Position numbers and translations under genes: made by a program. From Malurus cyaneus samueli (lineage: Eukaryota; Chordata; Aves; Passeriformes; Maluridae): a stretch of 64,000 bases of DNA. Below are positions 1 through 8,881 of the stretch, piece by piece (position 1 is the first letter of the stretch; each line of letters begins with the position of its first letter). The notes beneath the pieces are model-generated. The model was not told where the DNA came from, searched no databases, and was given only the letters and a program-made list of their open reading frames with translations. The stretch lies in NCBI GenBank assembly GCA_009741485.1, contig CM019220.1, positions 1,289,781 to 1,353,780 on the forward strand. Direction: 5' to 3'.

Positions 1-1245
1 GAGGTTTGTTTTAAACAGTGGGTGACTGGGATAGTGAATATCCACCTGTTGCCCAGTAGGCAATTGCAATGGTTCAGAGAGCTGTAAGCTCATCATAGTA
101 ATTAAGAGTTTTTAAGAGGCAAAATACTTTTTCTGGGTCTCTCCTGCCATGGAACGCACTCGTTCCCTCGCCTTTAATAACAATTGACCAATGGCTTCAC
201 AGCGCATTGTAATGGTGGCTCGCAATTCATTTGCAAAACGATTCCAAATGAACTGGTCTATTCTTAGGTAATGAGATATCAAAGCCACTACCTCCTTTTC
301 CTTATTATATATTATGATTACAAATCCACAATTTTCAATAACTCTTCGAACCGAGGCTTGAGAAATCTTTGATCCAATTATGTCTAATGCATTTTTTGCC
401 TCTGGTGTGAGGGATCGTGGTTCTGCTGGAGATCTAGTATTTTTCAACAGTGCCAATAACGGAGCTAAATCTGAATTAGTGATGCCGCAATAAGTGCGAA
501 GCCACTGAATATCACCTACCAACTTTTGGACATCATTGACTGTGTGGATTTCAGGTTTTATCAGCATCTTTAGTGGTTTCACCCTGGTTTCTGTGATTTG
601 GATACCTAGATAATTCCATGGAGCTTGTTTTTGGACTTTTTCTGGGGCTACCATTAGCCCGTACTCTGCTAAATATGATAATAATTCTTGCTCCTGATCT
701 GGCAATAATGGGTTAAGACTAGCAATCAAAATGTCATCCATATAATGATAAGTCAAAAGGTGTACATACTTTTGTCTCCAAGGTTTCAAAGCCAGGTCGA
801 CATACCATTGACAAATGGTAGGAGAATTTTTCATCCCCTGTGGAAGCACCACCCACTGATATCGCTGTGCTGGAGCAGCCCTGTTTATGCTAGGAATAGT
901 AAAGGCAAATTTATCACTATCATCAGGATGCAAGGGAATAGAGAAAAAACAGTCTTTTAAATCAATGATCAACAGGTGCCAGTGTTCAGGTAACATAGCA
1001 GGAGAAGGAAACCCTGGTTGAAGTGGTCCCATGTCCTCCATACAGGCGTTTACCGCTCTAATGATTGTTAGCAATCTCCATTTTCCCGACTTTTCTGGAT
1101 TGTAAATATGGAGTATTCCAAGGACTTACAAGAAGTTTTATATGTCCAGCTTCAGCTGCTCCTGAACCAGTTCTTGGAACTGTTGCAGCTTCTCTTGACG
1201 CGGCCACTGCTCAACCCATACAGGTGTTTTCAGTGACCCATTTAA
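1..1245 (-). pseudogene. pol: ERV pol: reverse transcriptase, broken
   Basis: This is the RNA-dependent DNA polymerase part of the retroviral pol gene. One frame is open from 1074 to 112. It carries motif A (IDLKDCFFSIPL, about residues 37-48 from base 1074), LPQGMKNSP (about 77-85) and the catalytic YMDD (about 111-114), followed by a YLGIQI block. The codon at 1074 is TTG inside the domain and is not a real start; the same frame is open further upstream to about 1122, where it ends at a stop. The RT amino-terminal segment beginning PVWVEQWP is readable in another frame at about 1138-1224, so at least one frameshift separates the two. A stop lies just below 112, after which the same frame continues recognisably to the window edge. 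The three catalytic aspartates are present, but the gene is not intact. Confidence 0.92.
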
Positions 1246-1379
1246 TTTTCAATGTAGGGCGAGAGCTGCCACAGTGGCCGCATGTTAAAGAAGGGTGTTG
1301 TCGAACACCCCACTGAGATTAAACGTCACGACCAATGAGCCATAAGGATGTATGTAATACATAAGGCGTTACCCAGGCT

Positions 1380-1990
1380 TGTTGCCTTCCGAGTCCTCAA
1401 ATAGTAGAAGGACTCACTTATCTGTGTTGCTGATTGGCCCCGATCCCTGTTACTGATATGTAGCATTCATCAGTCTCCAATTATCTGGCCAAGCAGCACG
1501 AGGAATTATGGTACATCAGCCCTGTATCCAAATCATTTCAACATTAGTAACTAACTGGATATTTGGCCCCACAATATGTAGCCAGTTCGCTTGGACGCTC
1601 AGGGCCTAAGACCTGACAAAAGGCACAAGTGGAGCTCCTGTAGATCACAAGCCACCATCTTTTCGAGTATTTTGGCCTATGTTTGGAACACAGGAGCGAA
1701 ATGGTATCAATTGTGCAATTCGACATGCCAAAAGAATTGTAACAGGGGGAAGAAAACACTTTACCATAATTCCATATTACCTGTATAATCAGCATCAATG
1801 CAACCTGGTAAAACAAAAATTCCCATTTTAGATGCAGACGATCTCCCTATCAAGAGTGCCGATAACCCATGTCCTAATGGTCCTGATACTGTAGATTTTA
1901 GGATGTGGACATTTTGAAATCTTTAATTATTGTGGATTCTGCCACGGCCAGATCGATTCCTGCACTTCCGCTTGTGGCAGAGCGAGTTCG
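1380..1990 (-). pseudogene. pro: ERV dUTPase-protease (pro) region, broken
   Basis: Two domains are recognisable. A dUTPase, which hydrolyses dUTP during reverse transcription, shows its first motif ATSGSAGIDL at 1949-1978 and its substrate-binding motif GCIDADYTG at 1779-1805. The aspartic protease shows the active-site LDTG at 1520-1531, a downstream PRAAWPDNW block in another frame, and a flap-like TGIGAN at about 1.43 kb. The two dUTPase motifs and LDTG lie in three different frames, so several indels have accumulated. The order dUTPase then protease matches betaretroviral pro genes. Motif identity is read directly; function is lost. Confidence 0.85.
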
Positions 1991-2099
1991 TCGAGACAGC
2001 GCCGTCTGTCTCACTTGTGGGATATTTGTAGGCCGCGTCCTGCAGCGCGGCCCCATCCGTTTCCCTGAGGCTGGGGTCCTAGAAGGAGTCCCATCCTTC

Positions 2100-3195
2100 T
2101 TAACTTGACCGACATTCTGCGGCCCTATGTCCAAATTTTTGACATCGATTGCAAACACTATTTATGCCTTGACCTTTTGGCACTCTTATTAGGGCAATCG
2201 TTTCATATGACCAAGCTGCACATAGAAAACATGCGCTTTTTTCCCTAGATCCTTTCTTCCAGCTACTTATTTTCCAGTTAGGGCTGCAGCTAAAGCATTT
2301 GCGTGTATTTTTGCCTTTTCAGACTTCCTCAACCATTGGGCACGGGCACAGATTTCAAGTATTTTGTTCAAGGAGGCCCTGCAGGTGGGAGGGTGGCAAT
2401 CAGTTGCTGACATACTGGATTTGCATTTGTATAGCCAATTCTTTGGCCAAAAGTGCTTTACTCGTTATCCACTGTGGGAGCCTTATCTATAGCCTCTTAA
2501 GACGATCCACAAAGTGGAAAAAGGATTCATCTGGTCTCGCATAATTTTTGTATATGGGGGATTTGTCGTCGCCCGATTGTGGGAGAGCATAGAAGGCTGC
2601 TAATGCTGCATTTTAGATTAGTATCCTTGGGTGAAGCAAAGCCTGTCTGGCACCCTCTCTGAATCACCATTCCCAATCATGAGCTAAGGTAGCACACGAA
2701 GAGGATCACCTTGGGGCACTCTATATTTTCCACCTGTAAAATCTCTAACGTCCTGCCACTTGAGAGCCATAGCATATATGTATGGAAGAAGGATAATTCA
2801 TAATTGCTTTAACATCGGCTGGACAAAATCCTGATATTATAATTAGCAGTGATTGATTTCTTACAGTCGATTGTCATACCATATTGCATAACTGCTTTCT
2901 GGATACTCTGCACTTTTCCAGTCTAAGGTTCGTGTATAAATTGTCACCTCTGATTACTGTGCACACAAGTGGAGAAAACATAAATTCCCTTCAATCTGAC
3001 AATTCTTACCAACCCTTTGTATCTTTTTGAGCTATTAAAATTTGGATCAGAGGGTAAGGCTAGCGCCCCTTTTTGTTCTTCCCCTTGTTGAAAAATCCAG
3101 TCTGTCAACCATTTTTTCAGTCCTTCTTATTTTGTCCTCCAGCCCCAGCAGAGCCCTCCCTGCCTCCTCTGTTAACCTCCTTGCGAGATCAACAT
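2100..3195 (-). pseudogene. gag: ERV gag: capsid and nucleocapsid, broken
   Basis: This encodes virion structural protein. The capsid major homology region is readable at 2493-2537 (core PDESFFHFVDRLKR), followed in a shifted frame by a capsid C-terminal block containing NPVCQQLIATLP. A capsid N-terminal block with ADVKAIMNY and FTGGKYRVPQGDPL lies at about 2.69-2.83 kb. An intact zinc knuckle of the form CX2CX4HX4C (CNRCQKFGHRAAEC) sits at 2112-2153. A first knuckle at about 2.18-2.23 kb is split by a frameshift. A charged, helix-like segment at about 3.10-3.19 kb may be the linker upstream of capsid. Matrix is not recognised. The glutamine and glycine usual at the start of the major homology region are altered. 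Confidence 0.85.
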
Positions 3196-3199
3196 ATTT

Positions 3200-3564
3200 A
3201 CAATCTGTGTTTGATATCTAAACCGTATGCTAAAATGAAAAGCGTGCAGAATTGTTCCAGTTTGAGTTGTACATTACCCTGCCAGGAGGATGGGATTGAG
3301 TGTAATGGAAGAGAAAGGCCTCTTAGACTACAGAAGATTCTGGTAAATCATAAATTATGTCAAGAGTGAGTGGCCAATCCTGGATTTGCTGAAATGAATA
3401 TAAATGTGAGGAGCATCTGATGGATGGTGTGATAACTTCTGCTTTAAAGTGCAGACAATTCCCAGCAGCACAGACACCTGAATTTAGGATTGATACTGCT
3501 CAGATGCCCACATTTACCTCAGAAGGATTTTTACTCTTTTGCCACTATTTTCTGGTGCCCAGCC
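3200..3564. other. Non-coding, no recognised element
   Basis: This lies between the last gag-like block and a CR1 fragment. It may include the decayed 5' end of the retrovirus, but I see no LTR ends, TATA box or primer-binding site. No gene is supported. Confidence 0.5.
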
Positions 3565-3742
3565 CTGTCCCAGCTGCCCAGGGCAGTGGTGGAGTCCCCA
3601 TCTCTTGGAGGATTTAAAACCAATGCAGATTAAATTTAATTTTAAATCCATCCTTGTCCCCATGTGGCACTGGGGACGAGGGTCAGTGGTGACCTTGGCA
3701 GTGCTGGGAATGGTTGGACTGGGTGATAAATCTCAATCCAGG
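3565..3742 (+). mobile_element. CR1 LINE 3' fragment, diverged
   Basis: The stretch reads like the CR1 3' untranslated region. It has a 'ctgcccagggcagtggtgg' block followed by 'gagtccccatctcttggagg', and then 'atgtggcactggggac' and 'gaccttggcagtgctggg' before the usual 'ggttggact...gat' end. The octamer tail is not recognisable. It is truncated at the 5' end, as most CR1 copies are. No coding part of CR1 is present. Confidence 0.75.
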
Positions 3743-5073
3743 TTTTTGTGCTGTGTCCACCACCTGAATGATGTCCAGGAGGCTTTTCTGTCTTTGCTCT
3801 GGGGAAATGGCAACCAGGAAGTTTTTTTAACTTTTGTAACAAAACACAGTAAAGCTCAAAAGCTTCTTTTACATTGAATAAATTCTTTTAGCCTGTGTTT
3901 ATATCTGTGACACACATATATACACACAGAAATGTGTACAGAATCTAACTCTGAACTTTCCTTCATTTGCTTCTCCCAAAGGCTCTGGGGAATTTTTTTG
4001 CCATCATCAGGATTTTCTCAGATTTGGGTTGAGTTCACCTCTCACAATATTTGTAAACTGAAAAATCAAGTTCCTGTGGAGCCTGTCTGACAAATTCCTT
4101 TTGTTATTGGTGTTATCATGGCTTATAAAGTTGATTCCCAAGAAATGAAGACGTGGCAGTGTTTATGCCCACAGACTGAAGCCAAGTTTCCTTATGTTTT
4201 TTTGGCATACAAAAGCTCAGGTTTAGTGCCCTCAGAATGCATGAATTATGCAGGTTTGACCAGAGAACTCAAAAGAACTGGCACCCATGCCTACCATTTA
4301 TGGATGATTTCATTTTACTGTCAAATCCTCTCAAACCTGACTCTCTAACACAGCTTTTGAACTCCCAAGGTGTTAAAATTTGCTTTCTGTCCCTCCAGGA
4401 AGGCAGAACCTTGCTTGGATGGAGGATGTGTCAGCTCTCTGACCCAATTTAGCTTTCCTTTGCACCACTTTCCCATTTGGAAGGGGCCAGGGAAGAATTC
4501 TTTTTAAAAGATATATATTAGTTTATCCTGTTTATCCATAGTTCACAGGCTTTCCCAATTTCTGTAGTATTGGGCAATGCAGCCCATTTTTAACATCCGT
4601 GGTACAGCACTCCTGGCAGAATTATTTTGCTGCTTTTCTGGTAGAATTTGAGCTTCTTAAACCCCATATTCTCAGATTTCTTCCTCTGCAGCGTTTCTGA
4701 TGCACAGCAGGTCTCTCATTTCAGGGCTGGTCCATCCCTTCTTCATCACTGTTCAAACAGAGCAGCTTTATTCAGGGGAAAATTTCAAATTGTTTTGCGG
4801 AGGATTAATTAAACCTGAGGTTCTCCATTGAGGTGGAATTCCTACCCACTTTGGGGTGATTTTTTAAAATTCTCTCTAACTATTTATATATTTTTTTTAA
4901 TTTGTGCTATTTATTCTGTTTCCATGTTTCTGTGAAGTGCCAAAATCAGCTGAGTGTGGTGAGACCAACAAATGCTGCATCATTGCAAGCATCAGGGTAC
5001 AAAGTTAAAACTCTCCATAGTTCCTAAAGTCAAAACACTGGATTTCTTAGTTTTGATGATCTTTTGGCAGCTT
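3743..5073. other. Non-coding AT-rich stretch
   Basis: There is a short CA/TA-rich patch near 3909-3935. Otherwise no gene, RNA or mobile element is recognised. Short open frames here lack any familiar motif. Confidence 0.55.
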
Positions 5074-5392
5074 GTGGGTGAGAGAAGGGCAGAGAGAGGC
5101 AGAAAGAGAAAAAAGAGAAAGAGAAAAACAGAAGAAGAGAAAAGTGAAAGGAGAAAAGAGAAAAGAGAGAAGAGAAAGGAGAAAAGAGAGAAGAGAAAGG
5201 AGAAAGCAGAAAGAAGAAAGGAGAAAGGAGAAAAGAGAGAAAGGAGAAAAAAAGAGAAAGGAGAAAGCAAAAAGGAGAAAGGAGAGAAGAGAAAGGAGAA
5301 AGGAGAAAAGAGAAAAAAGAGAAAAAGGAGAAAAGAGAAAAGGGAAAAGAGAAAAGAGAAAAGAGAAAAGAGAAAAGAGAAAAGAGAAAAGG
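5074..5392 (+). repeat. Polypurine tract, GAGAAA/GAAAAGA-type
   Basis: About 315 bases are almost entirely A and G on the plus strand, with only a few C interruptions near the left end and middle. The left part mixes GAGAAAGG and GAGAAAAG units. The right end becomes a regular 7-base unit (AGAAAAG) repeated about seven times. Long open frames of Lys/Arg/Glu on this strand and Ser/Phe/Leu on the other are by-products of the composition and are not genes. Mirror-symmetric purine tracts of this kind can form triplex DNA. Confidence 0.95.
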
Positions 5393-5841
5393 CCTTATTG
5401 CTGAAGTCCTTGTTGAGCTCAAACTCATTGTAATTAAGCATTAATTTTTCTTAAATTAGCAATTATTAAGAACCTGTGGCCAGGGCTGTAATGTGAGCTT
5501 GTCTGAGCAGGAGGCTTCGCTTTGGAGCCACTGCAGGATGAATTGCAGTCTTAACAAAGTAAATGGCTTGTAAATACACGGACTAATTGGGTATTAATGG
5601 AGGCTGTTGTGCACACAGGGCCCTCCACAGCTCCAAATTGGGCTGTCATCCCCAGACCTGATCACCAGGACCTGCTCTTGGAAAGTCTGAAGAATGAGAA
5701 ACTCACGGTTCAGAGCACAAGCCAGGAGAGAGGCAGGTCAAGGATATTTTTCTCTGGGTAAAGTGCTCTGTAACAGCTCATTTTAAGGCTTTGGGTTGGT
5801 TTTGGGTTCCTTCTGCTGCTCTGACCCCTGCAGTGGTCAGT
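5393..5841. other. Non-coding spacer before the LTR
   Basis: Unique sequence with no recognised element. The bases directly beside the LTR do not begin with TGG on the LTR's downstream side, so no primer-binding site is evident. Confidence 0.55.
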
Positions 5842-5951
5842 TGTCACGATCTGCTTAACTCAAGCGGGAGTCGTGAGGGTTCGTTATCAGAATCTCAGAG
5901 TGCAAAAGAAAACGAGGGGTAAATATATATGCTTTAAATAATCAAGAATAA

Positions 5952-5957
5952 TTTATT
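5952..5957 (-). terminator. AATAAA poly(A) signal of the LTR
   Basis: A canonical AATAAA hexamer on the minus strand lies about 110 bp from the LTR 3' end, where an R/U5 polyadenylation signal would be expected. Confidence 0.6.
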
Positions 5958-5971
5958 TGGATATTTTGCGA

Positions 5972-6013
5972 TAGAAGAGGGTGAGAGAGAGAGAAAGAGA
6001 GAGAGAGAGAAGG

Positions 6014-6069
<56 letters not shown>

Positions 6070-6114
6070 AAGAGAGAAAAGAGAGAAAGAGAGAAAAGAG
6101 AGAAAAAGAGAGAA

Positions 6115-6155
<41 letters not shown>

Positions 6156-6157
6156 GG
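5972..6157 (+). repeat. (GA)n microsatellite inside the LTR
   Basis: About 180 purine-only bases are dominated by GA dinucleotides with GAAA interruptions. On the LTR transcript strand the tract is TC-rich and would lie in R or the early leader. It is likely length-polymorphic. Confidence 0.95.
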
Positions 6158-6257
6158 TGGGGTTATAGCTACCAATGGCTTAGACGAATCCTCTGAGGTT
6201 CCATGGGTTCGCCAGCGTCCATTGGGGAGATCCCGATCGGGGTCTTCTCGGAGAGAC

Positions 6258-6265
6258 TTTTTATA
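6258..6265 (-). promoter_or_regulatory. TATA box of the LTR
   Basis: TATAAAAA is read on the minus strand, about 470 bp from the LTR 5' end and about 300 bp before the poly(A) signal. Position and order support an LTR core promoter. Confidence 0.65.
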
Positions 6266-6735
6266 GTCTTTTTGAAAGCGGGTGGCAGCAAGCCAGGGGG
6301 TTGCAAAGTATGGAAAACCAGCCAAATGGTGGGGAAGAATTTCTATTGTTAAGGTGTGCAGCATGGGCTGTGTTCTCCTCAGGAACGGTGCGACCATCCG
6401 TAGTTTACATCCATTGTTGTGCAGTATGGGGTTGAAACGCTCTCTTTCCATCAGCCATCCATGGTTGACATGCTGTACCTTCCAGCCTAGGAGCTGGAAA
6501 TCTGGCCCCACCTTGATCTGGCTCAGACTCCTTTAAGCAAAGAGTCCCCCTTTTCTCCCCCTCGGGGTTCTCCTTTTTGGGGTGTTCAGTCTCGATGATC
6601 AATGATCGTGAGATGGTCAAGGATCTTTAGTACGGTCTCTTACATCAGTGCCAGGGAGGAAATTCAGCCCTGAGCCGGTGCCTTTGCACCTCTGGCATTT
6701 TGTGATACGGATTTACAAAGCTCCCTCGTTACACA

Positions 6736-7362
6736 GGAGAAGTTGCTAAATGGATTTCAAGTCGAAGCAGACAAACACTCAGCCAGCCTACAACAAAACA
6801 GGGGAAAAGATCAAATTCTGCCCTTGCTTAAATTCAGGCAGCTCATTAGCATTAATGGGGCTGCACATGGAACTGATGGCAAAATTTGGTTGGGAAACCT
6901 TGAAAGATTTCAGTTTAAAAACAGATATTTATGTACAGGCTGGGAGGGAATAAAAAACCCAGCTGAAACTGATAAAATGCAATTTATACCACCATAACAG
7001 GAGTAACATGGTGGGATTTTTCCCCCTTCAAGTGGGTAAAGATTGTTCCCAGACCGAAGCCTTCATCACAAGCCAAATTTTAACTGCAAGAGAAATGCCT
7101 GAACTGGTGAGTTAAGCCTTGCAAACCTTTTGTTTTTTGATGTTGAAAATGTTATGGTGAAGTCATATGGTGCAAAAACCACCGTGGTAAGCGGGGGCTT
7201 TGTCAGTGTGGTGTCTGCAAACCTGGGAAGGGGGAAAATTTCTGTTGTAGAGTCACTTTCCTCTGAAATATATTTTGGAGTGTTTGGGTTCCACTGCAGG
7301 AAGGTATCAGATCCTCCATAAAGGGGAAAGTCTCAGAGTTAACATTTCAATCCTAAAAGTGT
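6736..7362. other. Non-coding, no recognised element
   Basis: Unique AT-rich sequence. Short open frames at 6743-6997 and 7130-7321 show no domain, splice context or codon bias that would support a gene. Confidence 0.55.
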
Positions 7363-7572
7363 TTAGGGGAGGGATAGATCAGATATTGGGAAAAAACACA
7401 AAAGAGATGCCCAGGGAAGTGTTGAAGTGTCTGTTCCAGGAGGGAATTTAAAACCGTATGGATGTGGCACTTGGGGACATGGATCCGTGGTGGCTTTGTC
7501 AGTGCTGGAAATTGGTTGGATTTGAAGGTCTTTCAAGACTTTTCCAACATAAATTATCCTATCATTTTTCTG
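7363..7572 (+). mobile_element. CR1 LINE 3' fragment
   Basis: It matches the CR1 3' tail through a 'gatcagatattggg' block, 'gcccagggaagtgttgaag', 'gatgtggcacttggggaca' and 'cttttccaacataaattatc'. It is the same tail type as the copy at 3565. It is 5'-truncated and diverged, with no protein-coding part. Confidence 0.88.
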
Positions 7573-8858
7573 TGTCCATCATGAAATGTCAGCATTTCTG
7601 AGCTTCAAAGGAATTTTGGAATCGTCCTCTGTACTCCCTTTTCAAATGCAAACAAACACGATTGTCATTTTCACCTTAGGTCAGTTCTGCTCAGAAATAT
7701 TTCCACTCGTGGCTGGGGAAGTCATAATTTCAAATTTTAGAAGCGGAGTGGAGAAACCATAATAAAACAACTGCAGTTCAAAAATTCACCTTAATTACAG
7801 TGCACAGGATTCACAAAATCCATGAAATTTTATCTTTCCCAGTTTTGTACACCCTCAAATGCAACTTTCTGGCTCTTTCAGCACAGTTTTTGCTGGCTGG
7901 CTGTGCCTAAAGGAAAAAATGATGGCCTGAAGATGTAAAATAAATGAAGAATTTATTTTATATATAACAGGCACTGGGCTGAGGCTGCTCCATGCTGCTC
8001 TTCCCCACTACAAGTTTTTAATTATTTGTATTCTGGTGGTGATTTGGGTGAGAACATCCCTCATATTCCCAAATATCCCACCCATCACACATCAAAACCC
8101 TCATGGACAGCACCAAATAGAATCTGGGGCCCTCAGAAGGGTCTCCCAGAAATTCAGAGCTTGCCCAGGTAGCTGGAAATTGAGCAGCTCCTTCCAGTAC
8201 CTACAGTCAGAAATGACATTTATTCAAAATTTCTCAACACCCAGCACAGAGTGTTATTACCCTGGGTGTTATTACCCAATCAGCTGCTCGAAAAAGTCAC
8301 AAAATCTCAATTAAAACAAAGAAAAATGCATGTTTTGGGGTTTTTTTTCGTTTGTTTTTTTTTTCTTTTTCCTGTGAGCAATAAAAACCAGGTACTTCAG
8401 CAAAGCAAGATAACTCAAGAGCTGATGAATAAATAATAGCAGAGGATGAATAATTTAAACTCAGTGTCAGATGCCTTGAACAATCTTTATCCTTGAAACA
8501 ATAAGATGTGACCATGTGCAGTTTGTGTGCCAGACAGAGAGGGTGGAGGATTAAAATCCTGATTTGGGGAGTTGCACTCTAAAATTCCTGAAGATGTTGA
8601 GCAACATCCCATGGAGAACTTTTCAGGAATTAAGAGCAGTAAACTCTTGCCCTGAAGTTAAGGAAGGGCAGATTTTTTTTTTTTGGGTTGTGTTGGGGAT
8701 GGAGGACATTGTTGTGGAGCTGATGAAGATATTTCAGCCATGCAGGGGATTGTGGGGATTTAAATTGCAGCTGATACATAGATGGGAAAAAGCTTTTCCA
8801 GGTTTTTCTCCTTAAAAGAGGGATTGGGGAGTTTCATAAAGCAAAGAAGTCTTTAGCA
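7573..8858. other. Non-coding; short 12-bp tandem pair
   Basis: No gene is recognised. Two near-identical copies of a TGTTATTACCC-type unit stand in tandem at about 8250-8279. T-rich runs occur near 8340-8370. Confidence 0.5.
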
Positions 8859-8881
8859 TTTTTTTTTTTTTTTTTTTTTTT
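8859..8881 (+). repeat. Poly(T), 23 bases
   Basis: An uninterrupted T run. It could be the poly(A) tail of a minus-oriented retroposed sequence, but I recognise no body beside it. Confidence 0.9.

Larger units (their letters stand above)
1..3200 (-). mobile_element. Degenerate betaretrovirus-like endogenous retrovirus (class II ERV), partial
   Basis: This is a proviral remnant transcribed from the minus strand, so its 5' side is at high coordinates. Conserved blocks occur in retroviral order: capsid (about 2.4-2.9 kb), two zinc-knuckle remnants (about 2.1-2.2 kb), dUTPase (about 1.78-1.98 kb), protease (about 1.4-1.53 kb) and RT (from about 1.24 kb to the window edge). A dUTPase between nucleocapsid and protease is known from betaretroviruses and related class II ERVs. 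Blocks lie in different frames with stops between them, so gag and pro cannot be translated as they stand. The 3' part (RNase H, integrase, env, 3' LTR) would lie outside the window. The 5' boundary is uncertain: gag-like reading fades at 3190-3240, and no LTR or primer-binding site is seen there. Class is firm; exact lineage is not determined. Confidence 0.9.
5842..6735 (-). mobile_element. Retroviral LTR, probably solo, minus orientation
   Basis: Read on the minus strand, the element starts TGTGTAACG at 6735 and ends CGTGACA at 5842, giving the TG...CA ends of an LTR. A TATA box lies at 6258-6265 and an AATAAA signal at 5952-5957, in the right order for U3-R-U5. U3 is about 470 bp and U5 about 100 bp. 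A GA/TC microsatellite of about 175 bp is inserted between TATA box and poly(A) signal. I see no clear target-site duplication and no primer-binding site next to U5, so it is called a solo LTR. The exact outer ends are inferred from short imperfect inverted termini. Open frames inside it are fortuitous. Confidence 0.72.

Noticed and set aside
1544..1816. 90-codon minus-strand frame as a separate gene
   Set aside because: It is an out-of-frame reading of the decayed retroviral dUTPase region.
1905..2544. Plus-strand open frames opposite gag
   Set aside because: They lie antisense to recognisable gag and dUTPase blocks and show no domain.
3200..3560. 5' LTR of the provirus directly above gag
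   Set aside because: No TG/CA ends, TATA box, poly(A) signal or primer-binding site could be found in this stretch.
4972..5441. Long Lys/Arg/Glu-rich and Ser/Phe/Leu-rich open frames in the purine tract
   Set aside because: A purine-only repeat stays open in several frames on both strands. The peptides only mirror the composition.
5942..6511. 189-codon open frame on the minus strand inside the LTR
   Set aside because: It runs through the TC microsatellite and LTR promoter region and matches no protein family I know.
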